Positions 17,023 through 27,577 of a stretch of DNA of 64,000 bases are shown here, piece by piece (the first letter of the stretch is position 1; the number at the start of each line of letters is the position of its first letter). The translations under genes and the position numbers were made by a program. Source of the stretch: Methylomarinovum caldicuralii. GTDB taxonomy: Bacteria; Pseudomonadota; Gammaproteobacteria; Methylococcales; Methylothermaceae. Below the pieces are notes generated by a model, which ran no database searches, had not been told where the DNA came from, and worked only from the letters and a program-made list of their open reading frames with translations. Where the stretch lies: the NCBI RefSeq assembly GCF_033126985.1, contig NZ_AP024714.1, positions 1 to 64,000 of the forward strand, given 5' to 3'.

Positions 17023-17631
17023 TCAGCGGCCGGGGTGCACTTCCCGTTCCTCCTCGCGCAGGATGTGCTCCAGCTTGTTCTCGATGGCTTCGAGGCGCTG
17101 ATGGGATTCCTTCTCCCGTTCCTTGAGGATGTGGTCGATTTCCTTGCCCATATGCTCGAGTTTGTCGGCGATGGCCGCCAGCTGCTTGTGGGACTCCTTT
17201 TCCCGCTCGGCGAGGATGTGGTCGATCTCCTTGCCCATGTGCTCGAGTTTCTTCTCGATCTCCTTGAGCTGCTGGTGGGATTCCTTCTCCCGCTCCTTAA
17301 GGATGTGATCGATTTCCTCCTGGGTGTGGTCCATTTCCTCACCCAGATGATCGATTTTCTTCTCGATCGCATCCAGGCGGGCCAGCACGTTCTGATGGAA
17401 CTGCCGCCTCATCCCCATCATGTTGCCGCCGCCCATCATACCGCCACCCTGCATGCCCATGCCGCCACCCTGCTGCATGTTCATACCGCCCTGCATGGGA
17501 GCTTGTTGCCCCTGGGGCTGGGGGCGGATCTTCAGGCGCACGCCGCCGGCGTCCACGCCGTCTTCCGCAGCCCAGGCGGCCGCTCCCATCATCGATGCGG
17601 CAATGACCAGATTTAGCAATGTCTTGCGCAT
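17023..17631 (-). CDS. Exported Met-rich coiled-coil repeat protein
   Basis: Unrecognised 202-residue protein. It has a signal peptide (MRKTLLNLVIAASMMGAAAWA), a Met/Gln/Gly-rich segment (about residues 40-75, repeated GGGM/MQGG), then coiled coil. The coil is built from at least two nearly identical 29-residue units (each containing KLEHMGKEIDHIL and EREKESH) plus degenerate units on both sides. The ATG has an AGGAG site. It lies 36 bp downstream of the winged-helix gene of the min operon and ends at an intrinsic terminator. The Met-rich part is like that of copper-handling proteins. The fold suggests a long periplasmic oligomer. The function is unknown. Confidence 0.75.
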   Translation of the reverse strand: MRKTLLNLVIAASMMGAAAWAAEDGVDAGGVRLKIRPQPQGQQAPMQGGMNMQQGGGMGMQGGGMMGGGNMMGMRRQFHQNVLARLDAIEKKIDHLGEEMDHTQEEIDHILKEREKESHQQLKEIEKKLEHMGKEIDHILAEREKESHKQLAAIADKLEHMGKEIDHILKEREKESHQRLEAIENKLEHILREEEREVHPGR

Positions 17632-17667
17632 AACACTCCTCCTCCTCATAGTATTGTTGTAACGGAC

Positions 17668-17886
17668 TCAGGCCAGGCGGAAAATCTCCGTCCGGCCGTC
17701 GGTCTCTATGATAAGCTTCCCTTCCCGCGCCAGCCAGCCGATCGCCCGCTGCACTTCCTTGGTGCTCAGGCCGGTGGCCGACGCCAGTTTGGACGGGCTG
17801 GCCTCACCATACTGGTTCAGGTAACGCCAGATCTCGCCGGCCGCCAGGCCGATTTCCTCCCCCCGGGACTGTTTCAGCTTCGCCAT
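17668..17886 (-). CDS. Small winged helix-turn-helix protein
   Basis: 72 residues forming one winged-helix domain (GEIWRYLNQYGEASPSKLASATGLSTKEVQRAIGWLAREGKLIIE), like the bacterial wHTH family PF10771/DUF2582. The ATG at 17886 has GAGGTG 6 nt upstream. A GTG at 17895 is possible. It lies 5 bp downstream of minE, so it appears to be the fourth gene of the min operon. The DNA target is unknown. Confidence 0.78.
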   Translation of the reverse strand: MAKLKQSRGEEIGLAAGEIWRYLNQYGEASPSKLASATGLSTKEVQRAIGWLAREGKLIIETDGRTEIFRLA

Positions 17887-17891
17887 GTTGC

Positions 17892-18179
17892 TCACCTCAA
17901 CGGCTGTGAATGAACCTTGCCACCGGCCCCGTCCTCCGGCAGGACGATGTTGACCTCGAGAATTTCGTGTTCGGCGTCCTGCTCCATCTGAATGGAGATG
18001 GCATCCTCGTCCACGGCGACGTATTTGCGGATGACCGCCAGGATCTCCTGCTGCATCTGTGGCAGGTAACTGGGGGCATCGCGCAGCTTGCGCTCGTGGG
18101 CGACCAGAATCTGCAGACGCTCCTTGGCCACCTGAGCGCTCTTGGGGCGCGACGAGCGGAAATAACTCAATAAGCCCAT
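17892..18179 (-). CDS. minE: Cell division topological specificity factor MinE
   Basis: 95-residue partner that stimulates the MinD ATPase and drives pole-to-pole Min oscillation. The N-terminal membrane-targeting helix (MGLLSYF), the MinD-contact segment (AKERLQILVAHERK) and the C-terminal dimerisation domain are present. The ATG has a GGAGGGTGAG site. It lies 4 bp after minD. Confidence 0.95.
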   Translation of the reverse strand: MGLLSYFRSSRPKSAQVAKERLQILVAHERKLRDAPSYLPQMQQEILAVIRKYVAVDEDAISIQMEQDAEHEILEVNIVLPEDGAGGKVHSQPLR

Positions 18180-18183
18180 GATC

Positions 18184-18996
18184 TCACCCTCCTCTAAACA
18201 GGCGGCCCAGCAGCCCCTTCTTCTCCGGACGGATGAAGCGGTGCGGCACCTCTTCCCCCAGATAGCGGGCGACCGCGTCGCGGTAGGCCTGACCGGCGTC
18301 GCTGTCCTCGTGGAGGATCACCGGCACCCCTTCGTTGGAGGCGTTGAGCACCGCCTGGGAGTCGGGGACGACGCCCAACAGCGGCAGCGCCAGGATCTCC
18401 AGAACGTCGTCGACGCTGAGCATTTCACCCTTCTCGACCCGACGGGGATCGTAACGGGTCAGCAGCAAATGCTCCTTGATCGGTTCCTCGCCCAGTTCGG
18501 CGCGGCGCGACTTGCTCGCCAGGATGCCGACCATGCGGTCGGCGTCGCGGACCGAGGAAACCTCGGGATTGCTCACTACGATGGCGTCGTCGGCGTAATA
18601 CATCGCCAAGTAGGCGCCCTTCTCGATCCCGGCGGGGGAATCGCAGACCACATAGTCGAATTCTTCCGCCAGCTCCTCCAGTACCTGGCCGACGCCCTCC
18701 TTGGTCAGCGCATCTTTATCCCGGGTCTGGGAGGCCGGCAGGATGTAAAGGTTGTCGCAGCGCTTGTCGCGGATCAGCGCCTGGCGCAGGCTGGCATCGC
18801 CGTTGATGACGTTGACGAAGTCATAGACGACCCGGCGCTCACAACCCATGATCAGGTCTATGTTGCGCAGGCCGACGTCGAAGTCGATCACCGCCGTGCG
18901 GTGCCCACGCAGGGCCAGCCCCATCCCTAGGGATGCGGACGTGGTGGTCTTGCCGACCCCGCCCTTGCCCGAGGTGACCACGATGATTCTTGCCAC
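18184..18996 (-). CDS. minD: Septum site-determining ATPase MinD
   Basis: 270-residue membrane-associating ATPase that recruits MinC. The deviant Walker A SGKGGVGKTT is at residues 9-18, and the C-terminus ends in a basic amphipathic helix (KKGLLGRLFRGG) for membrane binding. The start is GTG at 18996 with AGGAGG about 9 nt upstream. It is co-transcribed with minC and minE. Confidence 0.97.
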   Translation of the reverse strand: MARIIVVTSGKGGVGKTTTSASLGMGLALRGHRTAVIDFDVGLRNIDLIMGCERRVVYDFVNVINGDASLRQALIRDKRCDNLYILPASQTRDKDALTKEGVGQVLEELAEEFDYVVCDSPAGIEKGAYLAMYYADDAIVVSNPEVSSVRDADRMVGILASKSRRAELGEEPIKEHLLLTRYDPRRVEKGEMLSVDDVLEILALPLLGVVPDSQAVLNASNEGVPVILHEDSDAGQAYRDAVARYLGEEVPHRFIRPEKKGLLGRLFRGG

Positions 18997-19039
18997 GTTC
19001 TGTATCCTCCTGAAGCGATCTGCCCGTCTGGTTCAACAT

Positions 19040-19756
19040 TCAAAAAGGTTCGACAATGAGGGAGTCCCCACGCAGCCGAATGCGTACCGATTTGCCGCGC
19101 ACCGCGTCCAACTGCTCACTGACCTGGTAATGGCCGGCGATGGACACCAGTTCCGCCTGCAGATCGCGGCAGAAAATGGCGCACTCGGTATCCCCCCGCA
19201 CCCCGGCCAGGGCCCGGCCCCGCAGCGTCCCATAGACATGAATATGACCGTCGGCCATGATTTCCGCTCCATACCCTACTGAAGCGGTCACAATCAGATC
19301 GGTGCCCCGGGCGTAGATACGCTGGCCGGAACGGACCGGCTGCTCCACCCACATGGCCCGGCGCGGGGAGGGCGGTTCGGCAGTTGCCGGTTTAGCCCTG
19401 GGGGCCGGTTCGGCGCTGCTTTCCGGAACCGGGCCGGAAGGCAGCACCGCCAGCTGACAGGTGACCGCCTGCGCCTGCAGCGATGTTTCCCCGCCGCGCA
19501 GCGCCACGGGAATCAGCTCCAGCGCCCGCAGCCGGGTGACGAACTGGGACAGATCAAGGGACTCGCCTGCCGGCAGCCGGCTGGCGTCGACGACCACCGG
19601 GGCCCTGCGGAAAAACTCCGGTGCTTTGGCCAGATGCTGTTGCAACTGGGCCATCACAGCCGCCATGTCGCAACTGTGCAGGAACAGCACGGGGAGCGTG
19701 ACCGCCGTCCCCTTGATTTCCACGGCGGGCCGATGGGGTTGGGTGTCTGTGGTCAT
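19040..19756 (-). CDS. minC: Septum site-determining protein MinC
   Basis: 238-residue FtsZ-assembly inhibitor. The N-terminal FtsZ-binding domain is joined by a Pro/Ala-rich linker (about residues 115-130) to a C-terminal beta-helix domain (RIYARGTDLIVTASVGYGAEIMADGHIHVYG). The ribosome site before the ATG is weak. A minus-strand -10 TACAAT lies at 19793-19798, 36 bp upstream, but no clear -35 goes with it. First gene of the minCDE operon, divergent from thiC. Confidence 0.94.
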   Translation of the reverse strand: MTTDTQPHRPAVEIKGTAVTLPVLFLHSCDMAAVMAQLQQHLAKAPEFFRRAPVVVDASRLPAGESLDLSQFVTRLRALELIPVALRGGETSLQAQAVTCQLAVLPSGPVPESSAEPAPRAKPATAEPPSPRRAMWVEQPVRSGQRIYARGTDLIVTASVGYGAEIMADGHIHVYGTLRGRALAGVRGDTECAIFCRDLQAELVSIAGHYQVSEQLDAVRGKSVRIRLRGDSLIVEPF

Positions 19757-19799
19757 AAGTGCGCGGAAGCGGCGACGCTGGAATAGCGATGGATTGTAG

Positions 19800-21875
<2,076 letters not shown>

Positions 21876-21895
21876 AAACCACTGTGGAAACGCGT

Positions 21896-21938
21896 GGGGA
21901 GGGAGCGCCTGTCTCTACGCTCCCTCACCCGACTTTTT
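21896..21938 (+). terminator. Intrinsic terminator after thiC
   Basis: GGGAGGGAGCG pairs imperfectly with CGCTCCCTCACCC across a 10-nt loop and is followed by GAC and TTTTT (21934-21938). It lies between the convergent thiC and Uma2 genes. Confidence 0.65.
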
Positions 21939-22497
21939 ACAGTACATCTAGATAGATTTCCGCCAGCGGCACTTTCGCCGCCACAGAATTGAGCGCCACG
22001 GTCTCGTCCCCGGCTTCATAGACGTCCAGTTCCGCCCACCCCTCACCGCCGCGGCGATAGACCTCCACCCGGATTTCCTCGGGAGAAACCAGCACGTATT
22101 CCCGCAGGCTGGAAAGTTTCTGATAATTGAGACGCTTCTCGCGCCGGTCGATGTTTGCGGTCGAGGGGGACAGCACCTCCACGATCAGCACCGGTTCGCT
22201 GAGGAACATCCCCTGGGGCGGCAGCGGCTCGCAGCTGACCGCCACATCGGGATAATAGAAAGCATCGGCGGCCTCGACGCAGACCTTCATGTCGCTCATG
22301 TAGGCGGTGCAGGGCGTGCCGCGCAAGTGGTGGCGCAGGAAGGCGGCAATGTTGAGGGTCACCACATTGTGGGCGCGGGTCGCCCCCACCATGGCGAATA
22401 CCTGGCCGGCGACGTACTCGTGACGGATGGCGCTTGCCTGCTCCCCGCTCAGGTAGTCCGCCACGGAAACCGTTTCGATCAGGGCGTGCTGCGTCAT
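21937..22497 (-). CDS. Uma2 family (DUF820) putative restriction-type endonuclease
   Basis: 186-residue PD-(D/E)XK-fold protein. The catalytic pattern is visible: YYPDVAVSC (Asp), LIVEVLSPST (Glu-Val) and a downstream D..K/Y helix (DRREKRLNYQKLSSLREYVLV). Uma2 proteins are common as dispersed copies in several bacterial groups, and their target is unknown. The gene is alone, 11 bp downstream of an 85-aa ORF on the same strand. Confidence 0.85.
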   Translation of the reverse strand: MTQHALIETVSVADYLSGEQASAIRHEYVAGQVFAMVGATRAHNVVTLNIAAFLRHHLRGTPCTAYMSDMKVCVEAADAFYYPDVAVSCEPLPPQGMFLSEPVLIVEVLSPSTANIDRREKRLNYQKLSSLREYVLVSPEEIRVEVYRRGGEGWAELDVYEAGDETVALNSVAAKVPLAEIYLDVL

Positions 22498-22508
22498 CGC
22501 CGGCCTCC

Positions 22509-22766
22509 TCAGGCGAAAAACTGCTTGAGCATCTTCTCCACCATCCCCCAGGTGACGAACGGCGGCTTCCTGGAGACACTGACCACCAGCATGTCCCCTT
22601 CGAAACGGTAGCTTCCTTCCAACCCCTTGCCGGCGAAGTGCCCTTCCACCTGGTCGGCGACGAAATGGACTGCATTTTCCCGGGCCATGCGGGCGGCCTT
22701 GTTGAGAAGGATTTCCGGGTGCTCTTTGAGTGGAATCTGGAAGATGCGTGCCATGAGCTTGTGCAT
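22509..22766 (-). CDS. Uncharacterised 85-aa protein
   Basis: Not recognised. The 85 residues are alpha/beta with a central strand pair (LEGSYRFEGDMLVVSVSRKPPF) and a C-terminal helix (WGMVEKMLKQFFA). There is no signal peptide or membrane segment. The outline is loosely like the small polyhydroxyalkanoate-granule-region family, but I cannot confirm this. Starts at 22766 and 22754 are both possible, and neither has a strong ribosome site. It lies directly upstream of the Uma2 gene and divergent from moaB. Confidence 0.6.
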   Translation of the reverse strand: MHKLMARIFQIPLKEHPEILLNKAARMARENAVHFVADQVEGHFAGKGLEGSYRFEGDMLVVSVSRKPPFVTWGMVEKMLKQFFA

Positions 22767-22819
22767 GTGGTTGAATTTAACGCTAGCATAACCATTCCCG
22801 ACCGGAGTGCAACCACGAC

Positions 22820-23335
22820 ATGAACGACCGCCGATTCATCCCCCTTGCCATCGCCGTTCTCACCGTCTCCGACACCCGCACCGAGGAAACCGACACCTCC
22901 GGCCGGCTGCTGGCGGAACGGCTGCAACGCGCCGGCCACCGGCTGGCGGAGAAACGCATCGTCCCCGACGACATCTACCGCATCCGCGCGGTGGTTTCGG
23001 GCTGGATCGCCGACCCTGAAATCAACGCCGTCCTCACCACCGGCGGCACCGGCGTCACCGGCCGCGACGGCACCCCTGAAGCGGTCACCCCCTTGCTGGA
23101 CAAGGTGCTCGACGGCTTCGGCGAGGTGTTCCGCATGATCTCCTATCGGCAGATCGGCACCTCCACCATCCAGTCCCGCGCCCTAGCCGGGGTGGCCAAC
23201 GGCACCTACGTCTTCTGCCTGCCTGGCTCCAAGAACGCCTGCGCCACCGCCTGGGACGAACTGATCCAGGCACAACTGGACTACCGCACCCGGCCCTGCA
23301 ATCTGGTAGAGTTGATGGGCCGCCTGCACGAATAA
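22820..23335 (+). CDS. moaB: Molybdenum cofactor biosynthesis protein MoaB (MogA/MoaB fold)
   Basis: 171-residue molybdopterin-binding-fold protein. The motifs TVSDTR near the N-terminus, TTGGTGVTGRDGTPEAV (the conserved GGTG loop) and LPGSKNACATAWDELI are diagnostic. E. coli MoaB is a family member of unclear catalytic need, while MogA adenylylates molybdopterin. The sequence looks closer to MoaB. The ATG follows a weak site in the short divergent gap from the 85-aa gene. Confidence 0.92.
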   Translation: MNDRRFIPLAIAVLTVSDTRTEETDTSGRLLAERLQRAGHRLAEKRIVPDDIYRIRAVVSGWIADPEINAVLTTGGTGVTGRDGTPEAVTPLLDKVLDGFGEVFRMISYRQIGTSTIQSRALAGVANGTYVFCLPGSKNACATAWDELIQAQLDYRTRPCNLVELMGRLHE

Positions 23336-23355
23336 CACGAATACGGAGGGCTGCC

Positions 23356-24039
23356 ATGCGCCTGTTGATTCTCGCTTCCCTGTTCTTCCTGGGACTCCAC
23401 TTCGGCGTCGCCGCCACCCCGCTGCGTGACCGACTCATCGAACGCTTCGGCCCGGTTCCCTACCGCATCGGCTTTGCGGTCTCGGCGCTGCTGGGACTGG
23501 TCTTCCTGGTCTATGCCTGGCGCCAGGCGCCTTTCATCAACCTGTGGGGATCGCCTGCGGTGTTCCGCTACCTGGCGGTGGCGCTGATGCCGCTGGCCTT
23601 CTTTTTCATCGTCGCCGGCCTCACCACCAAGAACCCCGCGCGCCTGGGACAGGAAGGCGCATTGACCGAGGATTTCCAACCCATCGGCATCCTGCGCATC
23701 ACCCGCAACCCGGTGCTGTGGGGCATCGCCCTGTGGGCCTTGCTGCATCTGCTCGCCAACGGCGACGTGTCCTCGGTCATTTTCTTCGCCACCTTCCTGG
23801 TGCTGGCCGTCGGCGGCAGCTTCGACATCGACCGCAAGCGTCTCCGGCAGTTCGGCGAGCACTGGCGGCGGTACATGGAACAGACCTCGAACCTGCCGTT
23901 CCAGGCTATCCTCCAGGGCAGGCAGAAGCTGGTCTGGCAGGAGATCGGCTGGGGGCGCATCGTCCTCGCCCTGGTGCTGTACTTTGGCTTCCTCCACGGC
24001 CACGCGCGCCTGTTCGGCGTCTCACCCCTGGGATTGTGA
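23356..24039 (+). CDS. NnrU family membrane protein
   Basis: 227 residues with about six membrane segments. The central part with LRITRNPVLWGIALWALLHLLANGD, FFATFLVLAVGGSFDIDRKR and the W/H residues is characteristic of NnrU, which is related to the isoprenylcysteine methyltransferase-like membrane fold. NnrU was named from denitrification gene clusters, but no nitrogen-oxide genes are present here, so its role in this organism is open. It abuts the DUF423 gene directly. Confidence 0.85.
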   Translation: MRLLILASLFFLGLHFGVAATPLRDRLIERFGPVPYRIGFAVSALLGLVFLVYAWRQAPFINLWGSPAVFRYLAVALMPLAFFFIVAGLTTKNPARLGQEGALTEDFQPIGILRITRNPVLWGIALWALLHLLANGDVSSVIFFATFLVLAVGGSFDIDRKRLRQFGEHWRRYMEQTSNLPFQAILQGRQKLVWQEIGWGRIVLALVLYFGFLHGHARLFGVSPLGL

Positions 24040-24411
24040 ATGAACCGGCAGCTGTTGGGATTGGCGGCCGGACTGGCGGGACTGGCGGTGATGCTGGGGG
24101 CTTTCGGCGCCCACGGCCTGCAGTCCCGGGTGTCGGAACATTTCCTGAGCGTCTGGCAGACCGCGGTGCGCTATCAGATGTGGCACGCCCTGGGGCTGGG
24201 CCTGATCGCCGTGGCGGCAGAGGAACTGCCAAGTCTGCGCTGGAGCGTGCGCTTGATGCTGCTGGGAATCGTGGTATTCTGCGGCACCTTGTACCTTTTG
24301 GTGCTCAGCGGCTGGCGCTGGCTGGGGATGATCACCCCCATCGGCGGCCTGGCGCTGATCGCCGCCTGGTTGCTGTTGGCCTGGCAATGTTGGAGAGGAA
24401 ACGATGCGTGA
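24040..24411 (+). CDS. DUF423 family small membrane protein
   Basis: 123 residues with four membrane helices. The N-terminal AGLAVMLGAFGAHGLQ, the middle FLSVWQTAVRYQMWHALGL and the C-terminal GWRWLGMITPIGGLALIAAW are the DUF423 hallmarks. It starts directly after the NnrU stop and overlaps pepN by 8 bp. The function is unknown. Confidence 0.9.
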   Translation: MNRQLLGLAAGLAGLAVMLGAFGAHGLQSRVSEHFLSVWQTAVRYQMWHALGLGLIAVAAEELPSLRWSVRLMLLGIVVFCGTLYLLVLSGWRWLGMITPIGGLALIAAWLLLAWQCWRGNDA

Positions 24412-27037
24412 AGGCACCCCCAAAGCGATCCGCCTTGAAGACTATCGCCCACCGGTCTACTGGGTGGACCGGGTCGCGCTGGCATTCGATCTCGATGCCG
24501 ACACCACCCGGGTGCAGGCCCGCCTGGAAGTGCGCCGGAATCCCGCATCAAGCGATCCCAATGATCTGATCCTCAACGGCGAGGACCTGGAACTCCAGCG
24601 CATCCGCCTCGACGGCCGGCCACTGGAACCGGCCCGCTACCGCCTAGAAGCCGACCGGCTGATCCTTCCCGGGGTTCCCGAACGCTTCACCCTGGAAACC
24701 GAGGTGCTGATCCATCCGGCGGCCAACGCCCGCCTGGAAGGACTGTACCTCTCCGAAGGGATGCTCTGCACCCAGTGCGAGGCCGAGGGCTTCCGTCGCA
24801 TCACCTACTTCCCCGACCGCCCCGACGTCATGGCCCGTTACCGGGTCACCCTGAAGGCCGACAAGACCCGCTATCCGGTGCTGCTGGCCAATGGCAACCT
24901 GCTCGACGAGGGAATGCTCGACGACGGCCGCCACTTCGCCGTCTGGGAAGACCCCTTCCCCAAACCCAGTTACCTGTTCGCCCTGGTGGCCGGACGACTG
25001 GAGAAACGGACCGACACCTTCACCACGATGTCGGGCCGTGAGGTGCTGCTGGAACTGTACGTCGAGTCTCACGATCTGGACAAGTGCGACCACGCCCTGG
25101 ACAGCCTCAAACGCGCGATGGCCTGGGACGAGCGGAAATACGGGCGCGAGTACGATCTGGACCGCTACATGATCGTCGCCGTCAGCCATTTCAACATGGG
25201 GGCGATGGAGAACAAGGGGCTCAACCTGTTCAACAGCCAGTGCGTCCTCGCCCGCCCGGAAACCGCCACCGACGACGACTTCGAGCGCGTCCTCGCTGTG
25301 GTCGGCCACGAATACTTCCACAACTGGACCGGCAACCGCATCACCCTCCGGGACTGGTTCCAGCTCTCCCTCAAGGAAGGGTTGACGGTCTTCCGCGAGC
25401 AGCAGTTCTGCGCCGACGAGGCATCAAAGGCGGTGCGCCGGATCGAGGACGTCAATCTGCTGCGCACCCGCCAGTTTCCCGAGGACGAAGGCCCCCTCGC
25501 CCACCCGGTGCGGCCGGATTCGTATATCGAGATCAACAATTTCTACACCATGACGGTGTACGAGAAAGGCGCGGAAGTCGTCCGCATGCTCTGCACCCTG
25601 CTGGGGTGGGAACGCTTCCGCAAGGGCATGGACCTCTATTTCGAACGCCACGACGGCCAGGCGGTCACCTGCGAGGATTTCCTCAAGGCCATGGAGGACG
25701 CCAATGGCGTCGATCTCTCCCAATTCCTGCGCTGGTACACCCAGGCCGGCACCCCGCGCCTGGAGGTGGCCTGCCATTACGATGCCAAAGCCCGCACCTT
25801 CCAGCTCAACATCAACCAGTGGTGCCCGCCGACTCCGGGGCAGCCGGAGAAGGAACCGTTCCTGATTCCGGTCACCGTCGTCCTGCTCGACCCCGAGGGG
25901 CGGGAGATACCCCTGCAGCTGGCGGGGGAGGCCGCCCCGCAGGGAAGCGAACGGGTATTGGCCTTGTCCGAGGCCCATCACGCATTCCGCTTCGTCAACG
26001 TGGAGCGGCCGCCGGTGCTGTCGATCCTGCGCGACTTTTCCGCCCCGGTGAAGCTGATGCTTGACCGCCCCCTGGATCAATGGCACTTCCTCTGGCGCCA
26101 TGACACCGATCCCTTCAACCGCTGGGACGCAGGCCAGACCCTGATCTCGCAGGTGCTGCTGGCACAGATCGACCGCAACGCCGCCGTGCTCGACCCCCAC
26201 CTGGTGGAAGGCTTCGCGCCCCTGCTCCAGCAACCGCTGGCAGACCGCGCCTACACCGCCCTGCTGCTGCAGCTGCCGGAGGAAGACTATCTGGCCGAAC
26301 AGATGGACGTGATCGACGTGGACGGCATCCACCGGGTGCGGGAAACCGCCCGCCGGGAACTGGCCGCCGCGCTCCGGGACGACTGGCTGAGCTGCTATCA
26401 CGCCCACCACCGCCCCGAAGAATGGGCCGACACCTCGGCCGCGGCCATCGGCCGGCGACGGCTGAAGAACACCTGCCTGAGCTATCTGGCATCCCTGGAC
26501 GATCCGGCCAGCCACGACTTGGCCCTGCAGCAGTACCGCACCGCCCGCTGCATGAGCGACCAGCTGGCCGCGCTGCGGGCCATCGTCTGCGACGCCCATC
26601 CGGCCAAGACGGAAACACTGGCGGATTTCTACGACCGCTGGCGGCATGAGCCGCTGGTCATCGACAAGTGGTTCGCTCTCCAGGCCGCCGATCCCTCCTC
26701 CGGTGCTCTGGAACGGGTCAGGAAATTGCTGGCCCATCCGGACTTCGACCTCAAGAACCCCAACCGGGTACGCGCAGTGCTGGGGGTGTTCGCACGCCAG
26801 AATCCGGTCCACTTCCACGCCAGGGACGGCAGCGGTTATCAGCTGCTGGCCGACTGGCTGCTGAATCTGGACCGGATCAATCCCCAGGTCGCCGCCCGCC
26901 TGGCCCAGCCGCTCACCGCCTGGCGCCGCTACGATCCCCAGCGGGCGCGCCGGATGCACCAGGCACTGGAACGGCTGCGCCAGGCCGACATTTCCAAGGA
27001 TCTGTTCGAGATCGTCACCAAGGCCCTGGAGGGCTGA
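24404..27037 (+). CDS. pepN: Aminopeptidase N (M1 family zinc metallopeptidase)
   Basis: 877-residue cytoplasmic aminopeptidase, the usual size for bacterial PepN. The exopeptidase motif GAMEN (MGAMENKGLN) and the zinc motif HEYFHNWTGNR with the downstream Glu (LKEGLTVF) are intact. The C-terminal helical domain is full length. The start overlaps the DUF423 gene, and the ATG has GGAGAGG upstream. Confidence 0.96.
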   Translation: MREGTPKAIRLEDYRPPVYWVDRVALAFDLDADTTRVQARLEVRRNPASSDPNDLILNGEDLELQRIRLDGRPLEPARYRLEADRLILPGVPERFTLETEVLIHPAANARLEGLYLSEGMLCTQCEAEGFRRITYFPDRPDVMARYRVTLKADKTRYPVLLANGNLLDEGMLDDGRHFAVWEDPFPKPSYLFALVAGRLEKRTDTFTTMSGREVLLELYVESHDLDKCDHALDSLKRAMAWDERKYGREYDLDRYMIVAVSHFNMGAMENKGLNLFNSQCVLARPETATDDDFERVLAVVGHEYFHNWTGNRITLRDWFQLSLKEGLTVFREQQFCADEASKAVRRIEDVNLLRTRQFPEDEGPLAHPVRPDSYIEINNFYTMTVYEKGAEVVRMLCTLLGWERFRKGMDLYFERHDGQAVTCEDFLKAMEDANGVDLSQFLRWYTQAGTPRLEVACHYDAKARTFQLNINQWCPPTPGQPEKEPFLIPVTVVLLDPEGREIPLQLAGEAAPQGSERVLALSEAHHAFRFVNVERPPVLSILRDFSAPVKLMLDRPLDQWHFLWRHDTDPFNRWDAGQTLISQVLLAQIDRNAAVLDPHLVEGFAPLLQQPLADRAYTALLLQLPEEDYLAEQMDVIDVDGIHRVRETARRELAAALRDDWLSCYHAHHRPEEWADTSAAAIGRRRLKNTCLSYLASLDDPASHDLALQQYRTARCMSDQLAALRAIVCDAHPAKTETLADFYDRWRHEPLVIDKWFALQAADPSSGALERVRKLLAHPDFDLKNPNRVRAVLGVFARQNPVHFHARDGSGYQLLADWLLNLDRINPQVAARLAQPLTAWRRYDPQRARRMHQALERLRQADISKDLFEIVTKALEG

Positions 27038-27041
27038 CGCC

Positions 27042-27491
27042 GTGCCCAGCCTCCCGCTCAAGGCGTTTTTCCGCTTCACCGACGCGGTGTTCGCGGTGAT
27101 GCTGGCCTTCCTGTCCCTGGCGATCCTGCTCGGGGTCGGCAAGCTGTTCCTGCACCTGTGGCCGCTCGTCAAAAGCGGGACCGTCACCGGCAGCTACATC
27201 GACATCATCACCGACGTGCTGTCGCTGTTCGTGATCATCGAACTGGCCCGGTCCCTGGCCGAATACTTCCACGTCCAGCGCCTGCGCCTGACCTTCATCG
27301 CCGACGCCGCCATCGTCTCGGTGCTGCGCGACGTAATGATCGGCCTGTTCCAGAAGAGCCTCACCATCGAACTGATCCTCTCCTTGAGCGCCCTGCTGCT
27401 GGTGTTGGGGGCGCTTCGAACCTCGGCGGTGCTGGTGTTCCAGCGCGAGCGGATGATCGACCGCAGCCTGCGGGGCAAAGATGCCTGCTGA
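27042..27491 (+). CDS. PsiE-like phosphate-starvation-inducible membrane protein
   Basis: 149 residues with four hydrophobic segments, matching the PsiE family in length and layout (FFRFTDAVFAVMLAFLSLAILLG; TDVLSLFVIIELARSL; LTIELILSLSALLLVLG). The start is GTG at 27042, 4 bp after pepN, so it is likely co-transcribed with pepN although pstS and its Pho box follow. The function is unknown. In E. coli psiE is induced by phosphate starvation. Confidence 0.78.
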   Translation: MPSLPLKAFFRFTDAVFAVMLAFLSLAILLGVGKLFLHLWPLVKSGTVTGSYIDIITDVLSLFVIIELARSLAEYFHVQRLRLTFIADAAIVSVLRDVMIGLFQKSLTIELILSLSALLLVLGALRTSAVLVFQRERMIDRSLRGKDAC

Positions 27492-27496
27492 GTGTC

Positions 27497-27530
27497 CTGT
27501 CACAATCCAGTAACAGAAGCGCTTTATCCT
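27497..27530 (+). promoter_or_regulatory. Pho box and -10 element of the pst operon
   Basis: CTGTCAC-AATC-CAGTAAC (27497-27514) has the 7-4-7 direct-repeat geometry of PhoB sites (11-bp period). The -10 TATCCT follows at 27525-27530, exactly 10 bp after the box, as in PhoB-dependent promoters where the box replaces the -35. Confidence 0.72.
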
Positions 27531-27561
27531 TATTAAGATCGACTTATTAAGATCGACTTAT
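27529..27561 (+). repeat. 14-bp tandem repeat in pstS leader
   Basis: Two perfect copies of CTTATTAAGATCGA (27529-27542 and 27543-27556) plus a partial third (CTTAT). The AT-rich array starts at the -10 of the Pho promoter and ends 1 bp before the pstS ribosome site. Confidence 0.85.
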
Positions 27562-27577
27562 CAGGAGTTTGCAGACG

